Shown piece by piece: positions 1-11,101 of a stretch of DNA of 64,000 bases (within the stretch, counting starts at the first letter, position 1; the number at the start of each line of letters is the position of its first letter). The notes below the pieces were generated by a model, which was given only the letters and a program-made list of their open reading frames with translations, was not told where the DNA came from and did not search any database. This DNA comes from Lunularia cruciata. Taxonomy: Eukaryota; Streptophyta; Marchantiopsida; Lunulariales; Lunulariaceae. The translations under genes were made by a program, and so were the position numbers. The stretch lies in assembly GCA_948567375.1 (NCBI GenBank), contig OX419755.1, forward strand, positions 84,884,245-84,948,244, in the 5' to 3' direction.

Positions 1-249
1 AGTTTTTCACACAGAGGTTGGGACCTCTAGTGGTCAGGAGCATGACACTATTGCTCCCAAGGGCCCAATGTAGCAGTCAGTCAATACGTCTTCCACTCCT
101 ACTACAGTTACAGAGGATACTTGGGAGCCAAATCTTGGACCCAAGCTTATTGGAGAGGAAAGACGGAGGGTTTGGAGGTTCTTGAGGAGTCACACGAGTT
201 GTTTTGTCTTCATTATGAAGGATTTGGGTGCTCTGAAGGGACCTGGTAT

Positions 250-1054
250 ACAAAATTGGGCTAACTAGTGACACACCAGTTTTCCGACATCCTTATCGAT
301 ATAGTGAGATGGAGAGGACATTGATTCAGAGCCAGAGTAGTGACCTTTTTGAGGTTGGTTTGGTGGAGATTTCACATGGAGAGTATGCATCAACAACAAT
401 GATGCCAGCCAAGAAGGATATGCATGGCAACTATACATATAGGCGGATGTGTGGAGATTACCGTCCTATCAACCAACAGACCAAGGCTGATTGGTATGCC
501 ATGCCTACACCGGAGGAGATTTTTGATGCGATTGGGCATGCAAAGGTCTTCAATACTTTGGATCTTCAAGCGGGATATCATCAGTTGCCGATCAGAGAGA
601 AGGATAAGTCCAAGACAGCATTTTAGGCTATTGATCCTCACGGCAAGGATGTGTTATATCAGTGGAAGTTCTTACCATTTGGATTAAAGAATGCTCTTGC
701 TGAGCTCCAGAGGGTCATGGATAGGATCCTAGCTGGATTGGATTTTGCTTGGTGCTATATTGATGACATTTTGGTTTATAGTACTACTATGGAGGAGCAT
801 GAGAGACAATTGTTGGAGGTGTTTGAGAGGTTGAGATCTCATGGACTCAAATTACATCCTGGGAAGTGTAGGTTCTTCCACGAGCAGGTTGAGTATTTGG
901 GTCACACTATCTACCCCGGAGGACTTGGTGTTCATCAAACCAAGGTGGATGTTATTGCACGTATTCCTCGGCCTAGGGATGTGAGCAGAGTACAAGCATT
1001 CCTTGGGTTGGCAAACTTCTACGCCGCTATGTTAGAGGATTTAGTGCCATTGCC
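250..1054 (+). pseudogene. Reverse transcriptase domain of copy A (broken)
   Basis: The translation shows the Gypsy RT series: a segment around MCGDYRPIN, then FNTLDLQAGYHQL, then FLPFGLKNA, and the catalytic box CYIDDILVYS near 755-785 with the two aspartates intact. It ends in the connection segment with LHPGKCRFF, VEYLGH and FLGLANFY. One in-frame TAG near 625 splits it and a frame change near 1,020-1,060 separates it from RNase H. The enzyme copies element RNA into DNA in the cytoplasmic particle. This copy is non-functional as written. It is the best-preserved RT in the window. Confidence 0.93.
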
Positions 1055-1560
1055 AAGGCCTTGACAAAGCTGACCAAAGTTACACAAGAGTGGTGTTGGG
1101 GAGATGAGCAAGAGAGAGATTTTGTAGAGCTCAAGGAGAGGTTGACATCTGCTCCTATTTTGAGGAGAATCAGGGGACGACCATTTCAGGTTCACACTGA
1201 TTGGAGTATGTTGGGGCTTGGAGCGGTGCTCACCCAGCATGATGATGAGGAGAAGGAGTTTGTGGTGGCCTATGCTAGTCGCTCTAACAATTCAGAGGAG
1301 GCAAAGTATAGTTCATATGAGGGAGAGTGCTTGGCAGCAGTTTGGGCAGTAGCACATTTATGATGTTACCTATTTGGTAACCCCTTCACTCTCATCACTG
1401 ATCACCAGCCGCTGAAGTGGTTGATGGAGTCCAACAAGCTTTTAGGGAAGCTTGCATGATGGGCTCTGATTTTACAAGAGTATGATTTCATGGTTATTCA
1501 TAGACCTGGTATGGTGAACCGTGATGCAGATGGGTTGAGTAGAAACCCATGCCCCAGCCA
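1055..1560 (+). pseudogene. RNase H domain of copy A (broken)
   Basis: After the RT connection, the translation gives FQVHTDWSMLGLGAVLTQ, then EFVVAYASRSNN, KYSSYEGECLAAVWAV and TDHQPLKWLMES, ending with DADGLSRNPCPSQ. This is the Ty3/Gypsy RNase H pattern, with the first catalytic aspartate in HTDWS, the glutamate in YEGEC and a later aspartate in TDHQPL. RNase H removes the RNA strand during reverse transcription. A TGA near 1,361 and a TGA near 1,458 interrupt it. It directly follows RT and precedes the integrase, as expected. Confidence 0.9.
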
Positions 1561-1659
1561 GCAGGATCAGACCAGAGCACGTTGGCATGGTGAGACAGAT
1601 GAGGAGATGGTGCCAGGTTGGCATGCATCGGCCTTTCTGTGTATATTTGCAAAGGCTTT

Positions 1660-2830
1660 GGTGGTATCTCTATCAGCGCATACAGGAGGAGTTATTGAGG
1701 TCACAGATCCAGAGAGTGAAGATATTGGTACAATTCAGTGAGACATTCATGATGATGTCTTAGTGATGGACTATCTTTGCACTGGTGTTGTGGGTGGCAT
1801 AGTTGGGGCCAAGGAGAGAGACCATGTTCTTCAGCGAGCCAGACGGTTCAGATTGGAGGGTCGACACCTTTTGCATGTATGGGAGGATGGAAGAGTGTGA
1901 GTAGTACCACTTCCATCTTAGAAACCACAGTTGGTCCATCATGCTCATGAGGAGCTAGGACATTTTGGAGTAAAGCGTACCTATAGCTTACTCCAAAGTC
2001 ATTATTGGTGGCACGGTATGCAGACCAAGGTATAGCAATTTGTTGCCAAATGTGTGATTTGTGACCAAGTTAGAGCATCATTCAATGCTCCTACGCCATA
2101 GTTACACCCATTACCTATCAAGGGATTGGGTTACCATTGGAGTTTGGACTTTGCTAAACCCTTTACCGCTAACTGTGAGACATCATCGGTATGTTTTGGT
2201 GATGGTGGAGCACTTCTCCAAGTGGATTGAGTTGGTGGCACTTCCTGACAAGTCTAGTGAAGGGACAGCTTACTCATTCTTGGATCAAGTTCTTAGTCAT
2301 TTTGGTGCACCAGTTGAGGTTTTGACTGATCAGGGTACAGAGTTCTTGGGGGAGTTTCAGGTCTTGTGTGACAAGGCTTTGATTGATCATCATACTACCT
2401 CCTGAGATCACCTTGAGGTAGATGGCTTAGCACAAAGAGTGGTTCAGACGGTGAAGAGAGGATTGCAAAAGTATGGTTTGCAGAGAGGCCACTTGGGAGA
2501 TTGGGATCTCCAATTACCTTGGTTGGCCATGAGCTATTGGTTCAGCCGGCAAGCCTCCTTAGTATCCTTCTCTCCATACTTTCTACTCTATGGACAAGAT
2601 CCAGATTTACCTGCAGCCATTTGTCGAGATGCTACTGTAGTTTTGGACTTGGATGATCTCGATATATGGATGAGTGCATGTTCTCAGCGGGCAGAGATCT
2701 TTTGGAGAGTGATGATGATGGCCTTTGAGAACTTGGCGATTGCTCAGCAGAGAGATACTTTACGTTATGCTACCATTCAAGGAGGAGGTTATAGACCCTC
2801 AATCCGTTGATTTCATCCAGGCGACTATGT
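1660..2830 (+). pseudogene. Integrase of copy A: HHCC finger and catalytic core (broken)
   Basis: The zinc-binding end is visible as HHAHEELGHFG followed by CVICDQ near 1,938-2,070. The core shows a central LTDQGTEFLGEF box with the second catalytic aspartate near 2,325-2,350, then VVQTVKRGLQKYGL and LPWLAMSYWFSRQASL, where Gypsy integrases carry the fold that ends the core. At the position of the third catalytic acid this copy reads DGLAQRVVQ, whereas copy B reads DGLAERVV, so the acid looks lost here. Integrase inserts the cDNA into the chromosome. Several stops (for example near 2,402 and 2,808) break the frame. Confidence 0.9.
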
Positions 2831-3185
2831 ATATCTATAGCAAACAACACCGATGACACTTGATGTTACTACAAGCCGCACTATCTTGAGAGTGCATGAG
2901 GTTTTGCCATCTTGAGTCCTTGTGTTAGAAGGACGTGATGGTGTTGTTTAGAAGGATCATGTGCACAATTGTGCACCATGCCACCTTCCAAACATTGATG
3001 GTACTATGGACCCAAGCTTGGCACTTGTATGTGCAGGCTTGAGGTGTATGTTATGTGGCTCTTCTGGTGGAGCTGCTACTATGTTAGTGTGTGATAGCTT
3101 TTTGAGAGGATAGCATATGGCATGTATGACTCCTCCCCTCACGGTGGTTCCTCAAGGACAGTGGTTATGTCCTAAATGTACTTGA
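2831..3185 (+). pseudogene. Integrase C-terminal domain fused to a PHD finger, copy A
   Basis: A short domain containing VLVLEGRDGVV and CHLPNIDGTMDPSL follows the integrase core, as a Gypsy integrase C-terminal domain would. From 3,045 it continues in frame into a zinc finger: CMLC, an 11-residue spacer ending ATMLV, then C, then HMAC, and QWLCPKC at 3,160-3,179. The frame ends with TGA at 3,183-3,185, so the finger is the last domain of pol. Two positions are damaged: the fourth cysteine reads phenylalanine, and the tryptophan before the histidine is a TAG. Copy B has both intact. PHD fingers usually bind histone H3 tails; that role here is inference. Confidence 0.88.
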
Positions 3186-3344
3186 CCTATAGCTAGTTCA
3201 TTCTTTAAATGGTATAGATTGCAGACAGGCGACTAACAATGAGGCTCCATAGCACCTGGCCTCCTGATCTTTGCCCATTAGAGGGTATACCATATACCTA
3301 GAGTAGATGGCTATCTGGAGTTAGAGGGACCTAACCGCCAGCTA

Positions 3345-3350
3345 GGGGGG
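3345..3350 (+). other. Polypurine tract of copy A
   Basis: A run of six G follows GCTA and lies immediately before TGATTGTGGCAC. The same position in copy B reads AGGGGGC and in copy E AGGAGG, each directly before the same repeat block. A purine run just inside the 3' LTR is the expected plus-strand primer for reverse transcription. Confidence 0.7.
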
Positions 3351-4002
3351 TGATTGTGGCACTTTAGAGTCTATGTATGACTTATATGTCAGTTGTGCTT
3401 CTATAGTGTATGATGTTGACAGCAATGTATGTTGTGTAGCGATGTATATACGCACAACAGCTGTCACACCATTTGTAGTGCCGCATCTAGATGCTCGGAC
3501 ACTGGAGTTCCAATGATAGTAGTTAGAGTTATTTCAGCAGTTTCTCAAAGACTACTTTCCAATAGTCAGATTTTGTGTTCATGGTACTGACTTCATGGTG
3601 GGGCCCACTGTCACTTTGCACCATTTGCACCGTCAAGTGTGCCGTCAGTGGGACCATTAGGGTTTCAAAGCTAGCTTGAGTCCAAGGGGTATAGTTTTGG
3701 AGCTCACTTCTTTGATGTTGAGCCTTCGAGTTCTTGGCTATGGTGGACAGAGGCCTATGAGCGTCACCTGGATTCTCTATGCTTGAGTGGGTATGGCTTG
3801 ACTATAATCAGTGCCTAGTTGTTGGCAGTTTATAGAGTGATAGATCAAGTACTGATCTGAGTTGAGTTGAGTTGAGAGTGGTAAGCAATCTGATTATTGT
3901 GGCACTTTAGAGTCTTTGTATGACTTATGTGTGAGTTTTGCTTCTATATTGTATGATGTTGACAGCAATGTATGTTGTGTAGCAATGTATACACGCACAA
4001 CA
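3351..4002 (+). repeat. 3' LTR region of copy A, with a duplicated border block (U-L-U')
   Basis: Three blocks are visible. Block U (3,351-3,461) begins TGATTGTGGCACTTTAG right after the polypurine tract. Block L (3,462 to about 3,895) begins TGTCACACCATTTGTAG. Block U' (about 3,896-4,002) repeats U. The same U-L-U' order occurs in copy B, whereas the 5' LTR of copy B consists of L alone. The simplest reading is an LTR of U plus L followed by an extra copy of U, but L plus U' is also possible. The arrangement is seen directly; the LTR definition is uncertain. Confidence 0.72.
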
Positions 4003-4771
4003 CCTCTCTTCCCCTCAACTTCAGGACCTTCCAAACAATTATTGGTAGCTATCACTGCCATGACTCCTAGGAAATTGAAATTCTAGTTCTACACTAAAAA
4101 GGTAATACAAAGTTTATTCAAGACTTTGATCCTTGCTACAACATCTAACCTCTAAATTGCAAAGCTCCTTACTGCAAGGGTGTTCTTGACCTTCTTCACC
4201 ATGATTTGCTCTCTTATTCTTTGGAACTAGAAAACTATTCTCTCTCCTAGACGCAACACTCTAACCCCTTCTAGACTTCAGAAAATTTCACTCTCAATTG
4301 GCTTCTTTACATGCATTACTATAGGATGACTATGCACAAGAATTGGATATCTACTTGACATATTCAATTTCCCCCTGCGCAATTGCAATTTTATATTACC
4401 CTAAAGTGCAGTCATTCTTTAGTCAATTTCAAATCAACTCCTCCTTCTTCTACGTGTTGATTTCTTGTCATTGTCAAGACATGCTTCTTTTGCCTCTACC
4501 ATTTCTTGAAGTGTACTTTCTTGCCACATAGAAAGGTTGTTAGACCGTCTTTGTATTGGCCTTTGCTGCCCAATCCGAAGATGATCATCTTCACACTTGT
4601 CTCTTTGTACTCCCCTTTTGAGTACTTCCATTTTCTGACCCAAAGTAGACTTCTTTGGATCTACTCCAAAGACACACCCATCCATCCTTTTCTTTGTAAT
4701 TTGGCTTTTTTACTCACTTCTTCCTCAAAACATTAACAAAACATTAAAAAACAAAAAATGTGGGCACCACA
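4003..4771 (-). mobile_element. D' fragment: end of a D-family element
   Basis: This stretch is collinear with 14,323-15,078 of element D. Shared landmarks are the start (CTCTCTTCCC), a middle block ending CAAGACTTTGATCCT, the segment AAAGGTTGTTAGAC, and the terminal AAAAAATGTGGGCACCACA, which ends at 4,771. It holds only one terminus of the family. Relative to the reading frame of D (minus strand), it is the 5' end. It is much more AT-rich and CpG-poor than D, so it is an older copy. The reading frame is destroyed. Confidence 0.82.
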
Positions 4772-5538
4772 ATCTACCTTGGTTGACTTGGTGTTTAGCA
4801 TTCCAAGGCAAAAGCTATTGCATATATTCCTTGGCCTATGGATGTGAGTAGAGTGTAAGCTTTCCTTGGTTTGGTAAAATTTTATCACCAATATATTAGA
4901 GGATTTAGTGCCATTGCAAGGCATTGACAAAGTTGACCAAGCTTACACAATAGTGGATTTGGGGAGATGAATAGGAGAGAATTTTTATAAAGCTCAACAA
5001 GAAATTAATATTTACTACTATTCTCAAGAGATTGATCAAAGGACAACAATTCTAAGTTCATTTTGATTGGAATACATTGGACCTTGCTTACCTAATAAGA
5101 TGGTGAGAGGAAGGAGTTTTTGGTAGCCTATGCTAGTTCCTCCAACAATTTAGAGAGGTGAAGTATAGTTCATATGAGGGAGAGTGCTTGGCAACAATGT
5201 GGGCATTAGCACATTTCCAATCTTATTTATTTGGTAACCCTTTCTTTCTCATCATTGATCATCAACCACTAAAATGGTTGATGAAGTTTGACAAGCTTTC
5301 AAGGAACCTTGCACAATGGGCTCTGATTTTATAGGAGTATGTTTTCACAATTATTCATCAATCTAGAATGTTGAACTATGATGCAGATGGGTTGAGTAAA
5401 GACACATGTCCCAACCAATAGGATTTGACTAGAGCACATTGGCATGGTGAGACAAATGAGTAGATGGTGTGGAGTTGGCATGCATCTATATATATGAGGT
5501 TTTGATAGTATCTCTCTTAGCACATTAAGGAGGAGTTA
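4772..5538 (+). mobile_element. Copy E of the PHD-family Gypsy element, piece 1 (RT end and RNase H)
   Basis: From about 4,830 the sequence is collinear with copy A from about 955 to 1,695: the RT connection (CCTTGGCCTATGGATGTGAG), the RNase H boxes (for example the equivalents of YEGECLA and HQPLKWLM at 5,170-5,285), and the VNRDADGLS-like region near 5,370-5,400. The piece ends at 5,538 where a chromovirus LTR begins. The sequence resumes at 11,102 and then at 15,079. The bases 4,772-4,830 do not align cleanly and include a short inverted match to the family. All frames are broken. Confidence 0.88.
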
Positions 5539-6121
5539 TGTAATACCATTAGCTAGACAAATTATCTAGAGGTAGAAGTTGGCTTGATAATATTTTTAAG
5601 GATAAAATATATAATGATCTAAGTATATTAGATAGAGATGTCACTAAAAGAATACTTCTACTAATGAGGCAAAGGTCAAAACCACCCTAAAAACTTTAGA
5701 GCCAATTTTGGAGGCCTAAACAAAGAATTAGGCCTTGAGAGATAGAATCAGCCCCTCCCCTTCAAAAAAATAAGCATTGTCTTCTCCCATATTTATTGTC
5801 TCATTGGGATCTTTCCAATGGTACCTCATCCATGCTATTTTGAACTTCCTATATGAACATTCTCTAAAGCTTCCCTTTGGTAAAACTTGTTTGATCAACC
5901 ACATAAAACAAGGATCAATATGTAACCAATCTATGTAGTTAATCTAAAATTGTAGCTTGTTAACATGTCACTAATCCATGTATTTAATACAAGGATGTAG
6001 TTCCATTTGAGAGGATACTCTTTACTATAATAAAGACAAGGTGGTTCTTTGGGGCATCGGAATATTGAGAAATGAAACCTTGTGTTTTTCTTGGGATTTC
6101 TCATGTCCTTGGAAAATTTCA
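5539..6121 (+). repeat. 5' LTR of chromovirus 2a (LTR2 family, 583 bp)
   Basis: It starts TGTAATACCATTAGC and ends TTTCA, and is followed by ATGGTGTCAAAG. Related copies lie at 10,806-11,101 (+, truncated), 17,341-17,922 (-), 17,923-18,123 (+, 3' part only) and 23,773-24,360 (+). A candidate TATA box (TATAATAAAGACAAGG) near 6,030 in this LTR is kept in all copies that retain the region. Confidence 0.85.
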
Positions 6122-6122
6122 A

Positions 6123-6134
6123 TGGTGTCAAAGT
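6123..6134 (+). promoter_or_regulatory. Candidate primer binding site of chromovirus 2a
   Basis: TGGTGTCAAAGT follows the LTR by one base and resembles the plant initiator-Met tRNA site TGGTATCAGAGC (nine of twelve bases). The minus-strand copy 2b has TGGTAACAAA at the same place. Reasonable, but decayed. Confidence 0.55.
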
Positions 6135-6379
6135 AGGTGTTTCAATCCAAGTGAGTGGATCACCATCTTGGAGGACACATGCTATTGAGATTAAGTAATT
6201 TTGAGAGGAGAAAAAGTAGTGCAATTGATAGATTAAGATGTTTGGCATAGAGGATGGGATGGATGCTCATAGAGTGCAATGTCTTGCATCTCACTTTCCT
6301 TTCTTGAATTTGTTCCATATCAAGATTATGTACATCTAACTTGAGCAAGTGAAAGTATATCTCATTTACCATATGGAAT

Positions 6380-7560
6380 GGAGTTCATTAATGTAGTAAT
6401 GAAATTACCAAACCTTGTGATTCTACATATATGATATACAATAAAAAGTGAGGATTTGAAATTCTACATTTTGTTATGGTGCAATAGATTTGAATATACC
6501 ATATCCTCTTACTTTCAATACTCAAGTAGAAATTTGTTATGTAATTAGACCAAAGTGATGTTTAGAGATCTTGTACTCCACACTTTTGGTGAGGAATATT
6601 ATCAAAAAGTAATAGCTTCTAAGGTCCCAATGGTAGTCCTAATCATCCATGCTCTTTCTTGGGCAATAAAATTAACCCTCTATTGAAGTAAGAAATATTG
6701 ATTGAGCGTATATTGTGTGTATGAATCACGGTTGCAAGATTTGATGCAAGGAATACATGGGATGTTGAACAAGTTCTGAGAGATCAAGATAGCAATGAAG
6801 GCATTACAAAGTCAAGTACATATCTCCAAGAATTTATCATGTAATGCAAGAAGGGAAATCATCCCAAAACCTGATAACAATGGCCAAAGTTCATATAGAG
6901 TCACTCATGCCGATGAGACTGATTTTGATCAACAATGAAGTCACATTATTATTGCGGATAAAGAAAACATGCAATCAATGTTGGCAAAGGGAAGAGAGAT
7001 CACTTGGACAACAATGCAAGAAGAGTTGCAAAAAAATTTCCAATCTATGGATTTTATGCAAATGGCTCAAACCTAACTATGGGGGTTGAAGTAGAAGAAC
7101 AAAATTCAAGAATACATGGAGGTATTTCTTGACCTACCGGCTATGATAACTAATATGATCCCAACAAAATGTCTTGAAAATTTCTAACAAGGGTTAAAAG
7201 AGCAAATTCATCAAGAGGTAATCATGCAAAATCCTCATACCATTTCTAAAGCCATTAAAGGTGCTCAAAGAATAGCAAGAGTGCTTAACAAAGGTGAAGG
7301 GTAGTCCCAACACAACAATATCAAGCTAAAACACCACACTTTGGTGGACCACTTCCTATGGAATTGGACAACACTCATTTCTGTGACTAAGGATCACAAC
7401 CCTTCCAAGAAAAAAAAGATGGGCTAGAAAGGAGAGATGGAGTCACACAAGGAGAAGAGGCTTAAGCAAAACAACAATGTTGTTACAATTGTGGTAGAGT
7501 TGGGCACATAGCCATCAATTTGTGTGTTAACCTTCTTAGGGGCCCTTTAGGGTCCATTCT
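6380..7560 (+). pseudogene. gag region of chromovirus 2a (broken)
   Basis: No continuous frame survives. Helical, charged segments (for example 6,844-7,089) are followed by the zinc-knuckle-like CYNCGRVGH at 7,481-7,507, with a final cysteine at 7,523-7,525. The last spacing is one residue longer than the usual CX2CX4HX4C. Gag forms the particle and binds element RNA through this knuckle. Position between LTR and protease/RT supports the call. Confidence 0.7.
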
Positions 7561-7739
7561 TAGGGTCCATTTTTAAACAACTTGGAGAGACAAATGGAAG
7601 AGGAGGATGCTGAAATCACAGTGAAAAACAAAGATCATGAGTAAATATACCTTATTGGCTTAGTGGAGAGAAGTAAAATAAAGGGAGGAAGAGGATGAGT
7701 GTGCAAAGGTTGAAGAAGACAAACACACACAATTGATTG

Positions 7740-9400
7740 TTGTTAATGGATTCCAAGAAGACAATTAGGTGAGAGTATTAATAAACCTTGGAGAAATAGA
7801 GAATTTCTTGTCTTGCTTTGTTGCAATAAGGTTTGGATGGAACTAAAGAAAGATAAGAATGAAGAAGTAGAGTTACCTAATGGTCAAATAGAGAGCAAAC
7901 CTAAATCCTAAGAGCAAGAATTGCCTCTTTATATCATTAGGACAACAACTATTGTTAAGACAAATATATTTTTCATAGGTCTAATAAGAGAAGTCCAGAG
8001 TGCATAACTCAACGGAAAAAATTCCTAAGAATTTGAAAGATGTTATCAATGAGTTTCAATATGTCTTTCTTGATGATTTACCTTTAGGATTACCACCAAA
8101 AAGGAGAGTAGATCATAAAATTGAGATATTTCTTGGGAAGACACTTCCTTGTAAGGTCCCTTATTGACTATCACCTCATGACTTGGAGGAGTGCAAGGTT
8201 CAAATCAAAGATATGCTACAAAAAGGGTTTATGCAACATAATATATTACCATATGGGGCTCTTGATGTATTTTTGAAGAAGAAAGATAGTATGATACAAA
8301 TGTGCATTGATTACCAAGGCCTAAGTCTACAAATGGTGAAGAAAAAATATCCACTATCTTGCATAGATGACATATTTGATCAACTCAATGGGGCAAAACA
8401 CTTCACCAAACTTGATCGACGATGCGGTTATAACCAAATCAAGATCAAAAAGGAAGATGTACACAAAACTACCTTCTAGAGTATGTAAGTATCTAGTGAT
8501 GTTGGTCTCCTTCACCAATGCACCAACCACCTTCATGAGTTTGATGAATGACATATGTCATCAATACTTGGATAAGTCTATTATCAATTTTCTTGATGAT
8601 ATCTTAGTCTACAATTGGACAATAAAAGAGCACAAGCAATATCTATGAGAAGTCTTCCATATTCTATGACAAAACTAATTATATGCCAAAGTCTCAAAAT
8701 GCAAATTTGACAAGTCTGAAGTAGATTACTTGGAGCATATAGTAAGGATAACAAAGTTTCAATAGATAAAATAGACATCACTAAAAAATTGGGTGCTCCA
8801 AAAGATCAAACTCTCAACTCAAGAGTTTCTTAGGATTGATTGGGTTTCTATCATCAATTTATCAATGACTTCTCTAAGGTTGCACAACCCTTAGTGGCAC
8901 TACTTGGCAAAGGAAAGAAGTGGATGTGTGGAACCGCATAGGAATTGGCCTTTTAGGAATTGAAAGTTGCATTACTCCATGCACTAATCTTGAGATTGTA
9001 TGACCCAATATGTGAAATCAAGCTGGCTATAGGTGTTGTGATAGGAGCAATCCTACAACAAGAATGGAGTGACAGATAGCACCCAATTTCATATTTCTCT
9101 CAAAAGCTATTATTACCTAATTGCAACTATCACACCACTAAAATGAGAAGAGATTGCTATTGTTATTGTAACCAAGTATTGGAAGCACTATCTTGGCAAG
9201 AAGGCATTTGTAGTAGAGAAAGACAACAAACCAGTAGTCTACCTTAAGATATAGAAAGATCTATTGTGTAGACAATTTTGTTAGGTAGAGAAGAGACAAT
9301 GGTTCAATATGATAATCATGTATGTGGAAGGCAAGAAGCAACTTGCAGATGCATTCACCTTAATGCATATGATGAATAATTTGGTTGTAGAGGTCAAGAC
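7740..9400 (+). pseudogene. Protease / reverse transcriptase / RNase H of chromovirus 2a (broken)
   Basis: RT is clearest at 8,183-8,650: KGFMQHNILPYGALDVF and KKKDSMIQMCIDYQGL, then YPLSCIDDIFDQLNGAKHF, KLDRRCGYNQIKI and the catalytic-box equivalent NFLDDILVYN near 8,586-8,615. The order matches chromovirus RT, with two frame changes inside. The RNase H region (about 8,930-9,370) is recognisable from weaker similarity only. The protease region (about 7,740-7,990) is inferred from position; I do not see a convincing DSG box. A relic, not an enzyme. Confidence 0.8.
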
Positions 9401-9479
9401 AGACCAAGATTTATGGCCAAGGATTCTTATTGCTACAAAGATTGACCCATAGATTTTAAGAACTTAATCACCCAAAGGC

Positions 9480-10350
9480 ATAAATAGTACCCAAGGACTC
9501 ACCTTTCATGATGGCAACTTATCAATCTTGGATCTTGCAAACCTAAGACAAGCATTCAAGCAAATATCATGATTCTTCATGTTGGAGTGGACAAGACTTA
9601 GATGCAATCAAATGCTATTACTATTGTTCCAAGATAAGCAACAATATGATGGAATATGTTTGAAGCTACTTACTTTGTCAAAAAATAAAGCATATAATCA
9701 AATTCTCATCTAACTCCTTCAACCTCTCTCTCCTTGTACACAAATTAATAGTAGGTTAGCATGGATCTAGTTTGTGAATTGCTCAAGACCACCTCAAGTT
9801 TTGACTTCATTGTAGTCTTTGTAGACCAACTTAGCAAAATGGTTCATGTGCGTCCTACAACCAAGGATGTGGCTATACCACAATTATTTCAATTGTACTT
9901 AACTATGGTTTTATCTCACCATGGACTACCTTAAACGCTCATCATTGATATGGGCACTCAATTCACTAGTTTGTTTTGGAGAACCCTCTTTGGCATCTTC
10001 AAAACCAAACTTGTCATGTCAATGGCATACCATCTACAAAATAATGGACAAACAAGGTGAGGTAATCACACTATCAAGAACATGCTCTAAGGCTTCACCT
10101 TAGATAAGCAAGAAAGGTGAGACACATTACTTCCACTAGTTGGATGTGCCTACAAAAATTCAATGAATGCATCTACACATGTCACACTATTCTTCCTCAA
10201 GTAAAAAGAGCACTTTTTCACACTTTGAGCTTGGTAAAGATCTGGTTAGTGGCTACAAAAGTTCAAGACTTTTGTTTTTAGAATCCAATAGGGTGTAGAT
10301 AAACAAAATTTTCCAAAACCAATATGTAAATGCACATCATAAGCACATGG
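9480..10350 (+). pseudogene. Integrase of chromovirus 2a (broken)
   Basis: Scattered pieces match chromovirus integrase: a VFVDQLSKMVH-like stretch near 9,815-9,850, then a segment near 9,920-10,000 (MDYLKRSSLIWALNSL region in another frame) where the catalytic D-x-G-T-Q-F box would lie, and a QTDGQT-like stretch near 10,030-10,060 split over frames. Stops and frameshifts are frequent. Its place between RNase H and chromodomain fixes the identity better than the sequence alone does. Confidence 0.68.
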
Positions 10351-10537
10351 AGTTCAACATCAAGGATCAAGTGTAGTTGTCCATAACCAATCTTATGTTA
10401 GTAGGCCCTTGTAAGCTTAGACCTTGTTTTATTGGTCTCTTTCCCATCATCCATGGAATCAGCATAGTGAGCTATAGCACACACATGGATATTCAACCAA
10501 TGTTTCATGTTTCCTTGCTATGTAAATATGCATCCAA

Positions 10538-10765
10538 TTGCCCCACTTTCCTTCCATACAAGAAGCTTACCCTTGTCTAACACTCATTGATGGCACAAAG
10601 GAATATGAAGTCCAATGCATTCTCCAAAAATGCATCCATGGTATCCACCATCCATGTGGGGAATATCTTTTATATTGGAAAGAGTACCCATTGTATGAGG
10701 CAACATGGGAGCCCATAGCTAACTTGACCAATTCATTGTTGATAGTGCAATCTTTAGAGCAATAG
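10538..10765 (+). pseudogene. Chromodomain at the C-terminus of chromovirus 2a integrase
   Basis: The frame gives KEYEVQCILQKC, then GEYLLYWKEYPLYEATWEP and IANLTNSLLIVQSLEQ followed by a stop at 10,763. This is the chromodomain pattern: three strands with aromatic positions (Y in KEYEV, W in YWKEY, Y before EATWEP) and a C-terminal helix. In chromoviruses the domain binds methylated histone H3 and steers insertion to heterochromatin. It remains open over about 75 codons, unlike the rest of the element. The upstream start is unknown because the frame is broken before it. Confidence 0.88.
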
Positions 10766-10805
10766 CTTTGCAACAAGGACATTGCATCTTAAATGTGAGG
10801 AAGTT

Positions 10806-11101
10806 TGTAACAGCATTAGCTAGATAGATTATCTTGAGGTGGAAATTAGCTTAATAATATCTTTAAGGATATTATCTATCATATTCTAAGTAGATCAAAT
10901 AGAGAGGTCACCAAAAAAGTACTTCCACTAATCAGGCAAAGGTCAAAAACACTCTACAAGCAATTTTGGAGGCCTAAAGAAAAATTAGGCCTTAAAAATA
11001 GGATCTTACACCCTCTCCCCCCTCCTTGAGAGAAAAGGCATTCCCTTCTCCTCCCTTAAATTGTGTCATTGGCATCTTTCTAATGGGAGCTCACCCATGT
11101 T
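10806..11101 (+). repeat. Truncated 3' LTR of chromovirus 2a
   Basis: It begins TGTAACAGCATTAGC after the purine-rich GTGAGGAAG and follows LTR2 for about 296 bases, ending inside the LTR at the boundary with copy E piece 2. About half of the LTR and some 400 bases of copy E are missing at this junction, best explained by one deletion after insertion. Confidence 0.82.

Larger units (their letters stand above)
1..4002 (+). mobile_element. Ty3/Gypsy LTR retrotransposon, PHD family, copy A (left end outside window)
   Basis: This is a decayed LTR retrotransposon read left to right. The order is linker, reverse transcriptase, RNase H, integrase, integrase C-terminal domain, PHD finger, polypurine tract and LTR. 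RT before RNase H before integrase is the Ty3/Gypsy order. The first 250 bases match, at translated level, the linker that in copy B (minus strand, about 33,650-33,970) lies just after a DNA methyltransferase domain, so the matching domain of copy A should lie left of the window. Reading frames are broken by scattered TAG/TGA/TAA codons but long collinear stretches remain. The 3' flank at 4,003 passes directly into a fragment of another repeat (D'). Family and order are secure; activity is excluded by the stops. Confidence 0.93.
5539..11101 (+). mobile_element. Ty3/Gypsy chromovirus (chromodomain-bearing), copy 2a, nested in copy E
   Basis: This is a second Gypsy family, distinct from A/B/E. 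It has a 5' LTR (5,539-6,121), a primer-binding-like site, a gag with a CCHC-like knuckle (7,481-7,525), protease/RT/RNase H (about 7,740-9,400), integrase (about 9,480-10,350), a chromodomain (about 10,570-10,765) and a truncated 3' LTR (10,806-11,101). Chromodomain at the integrase C-terminus places it among the chromoviruses. It interrupts copy E: E stops at 5,538 and resumes at 11,102 about 400 bases further along the element, so the 3' junction includes a deletion of both LTR and host element. Every frame carries many stops. Confidence 0.9.

Noticed and set aside
4434-4685. 83-codon minus-strand ORF in D' as a gene
   Set aside because: It is part of a truncated repeat fragment collinear with element D and outside any known domain.
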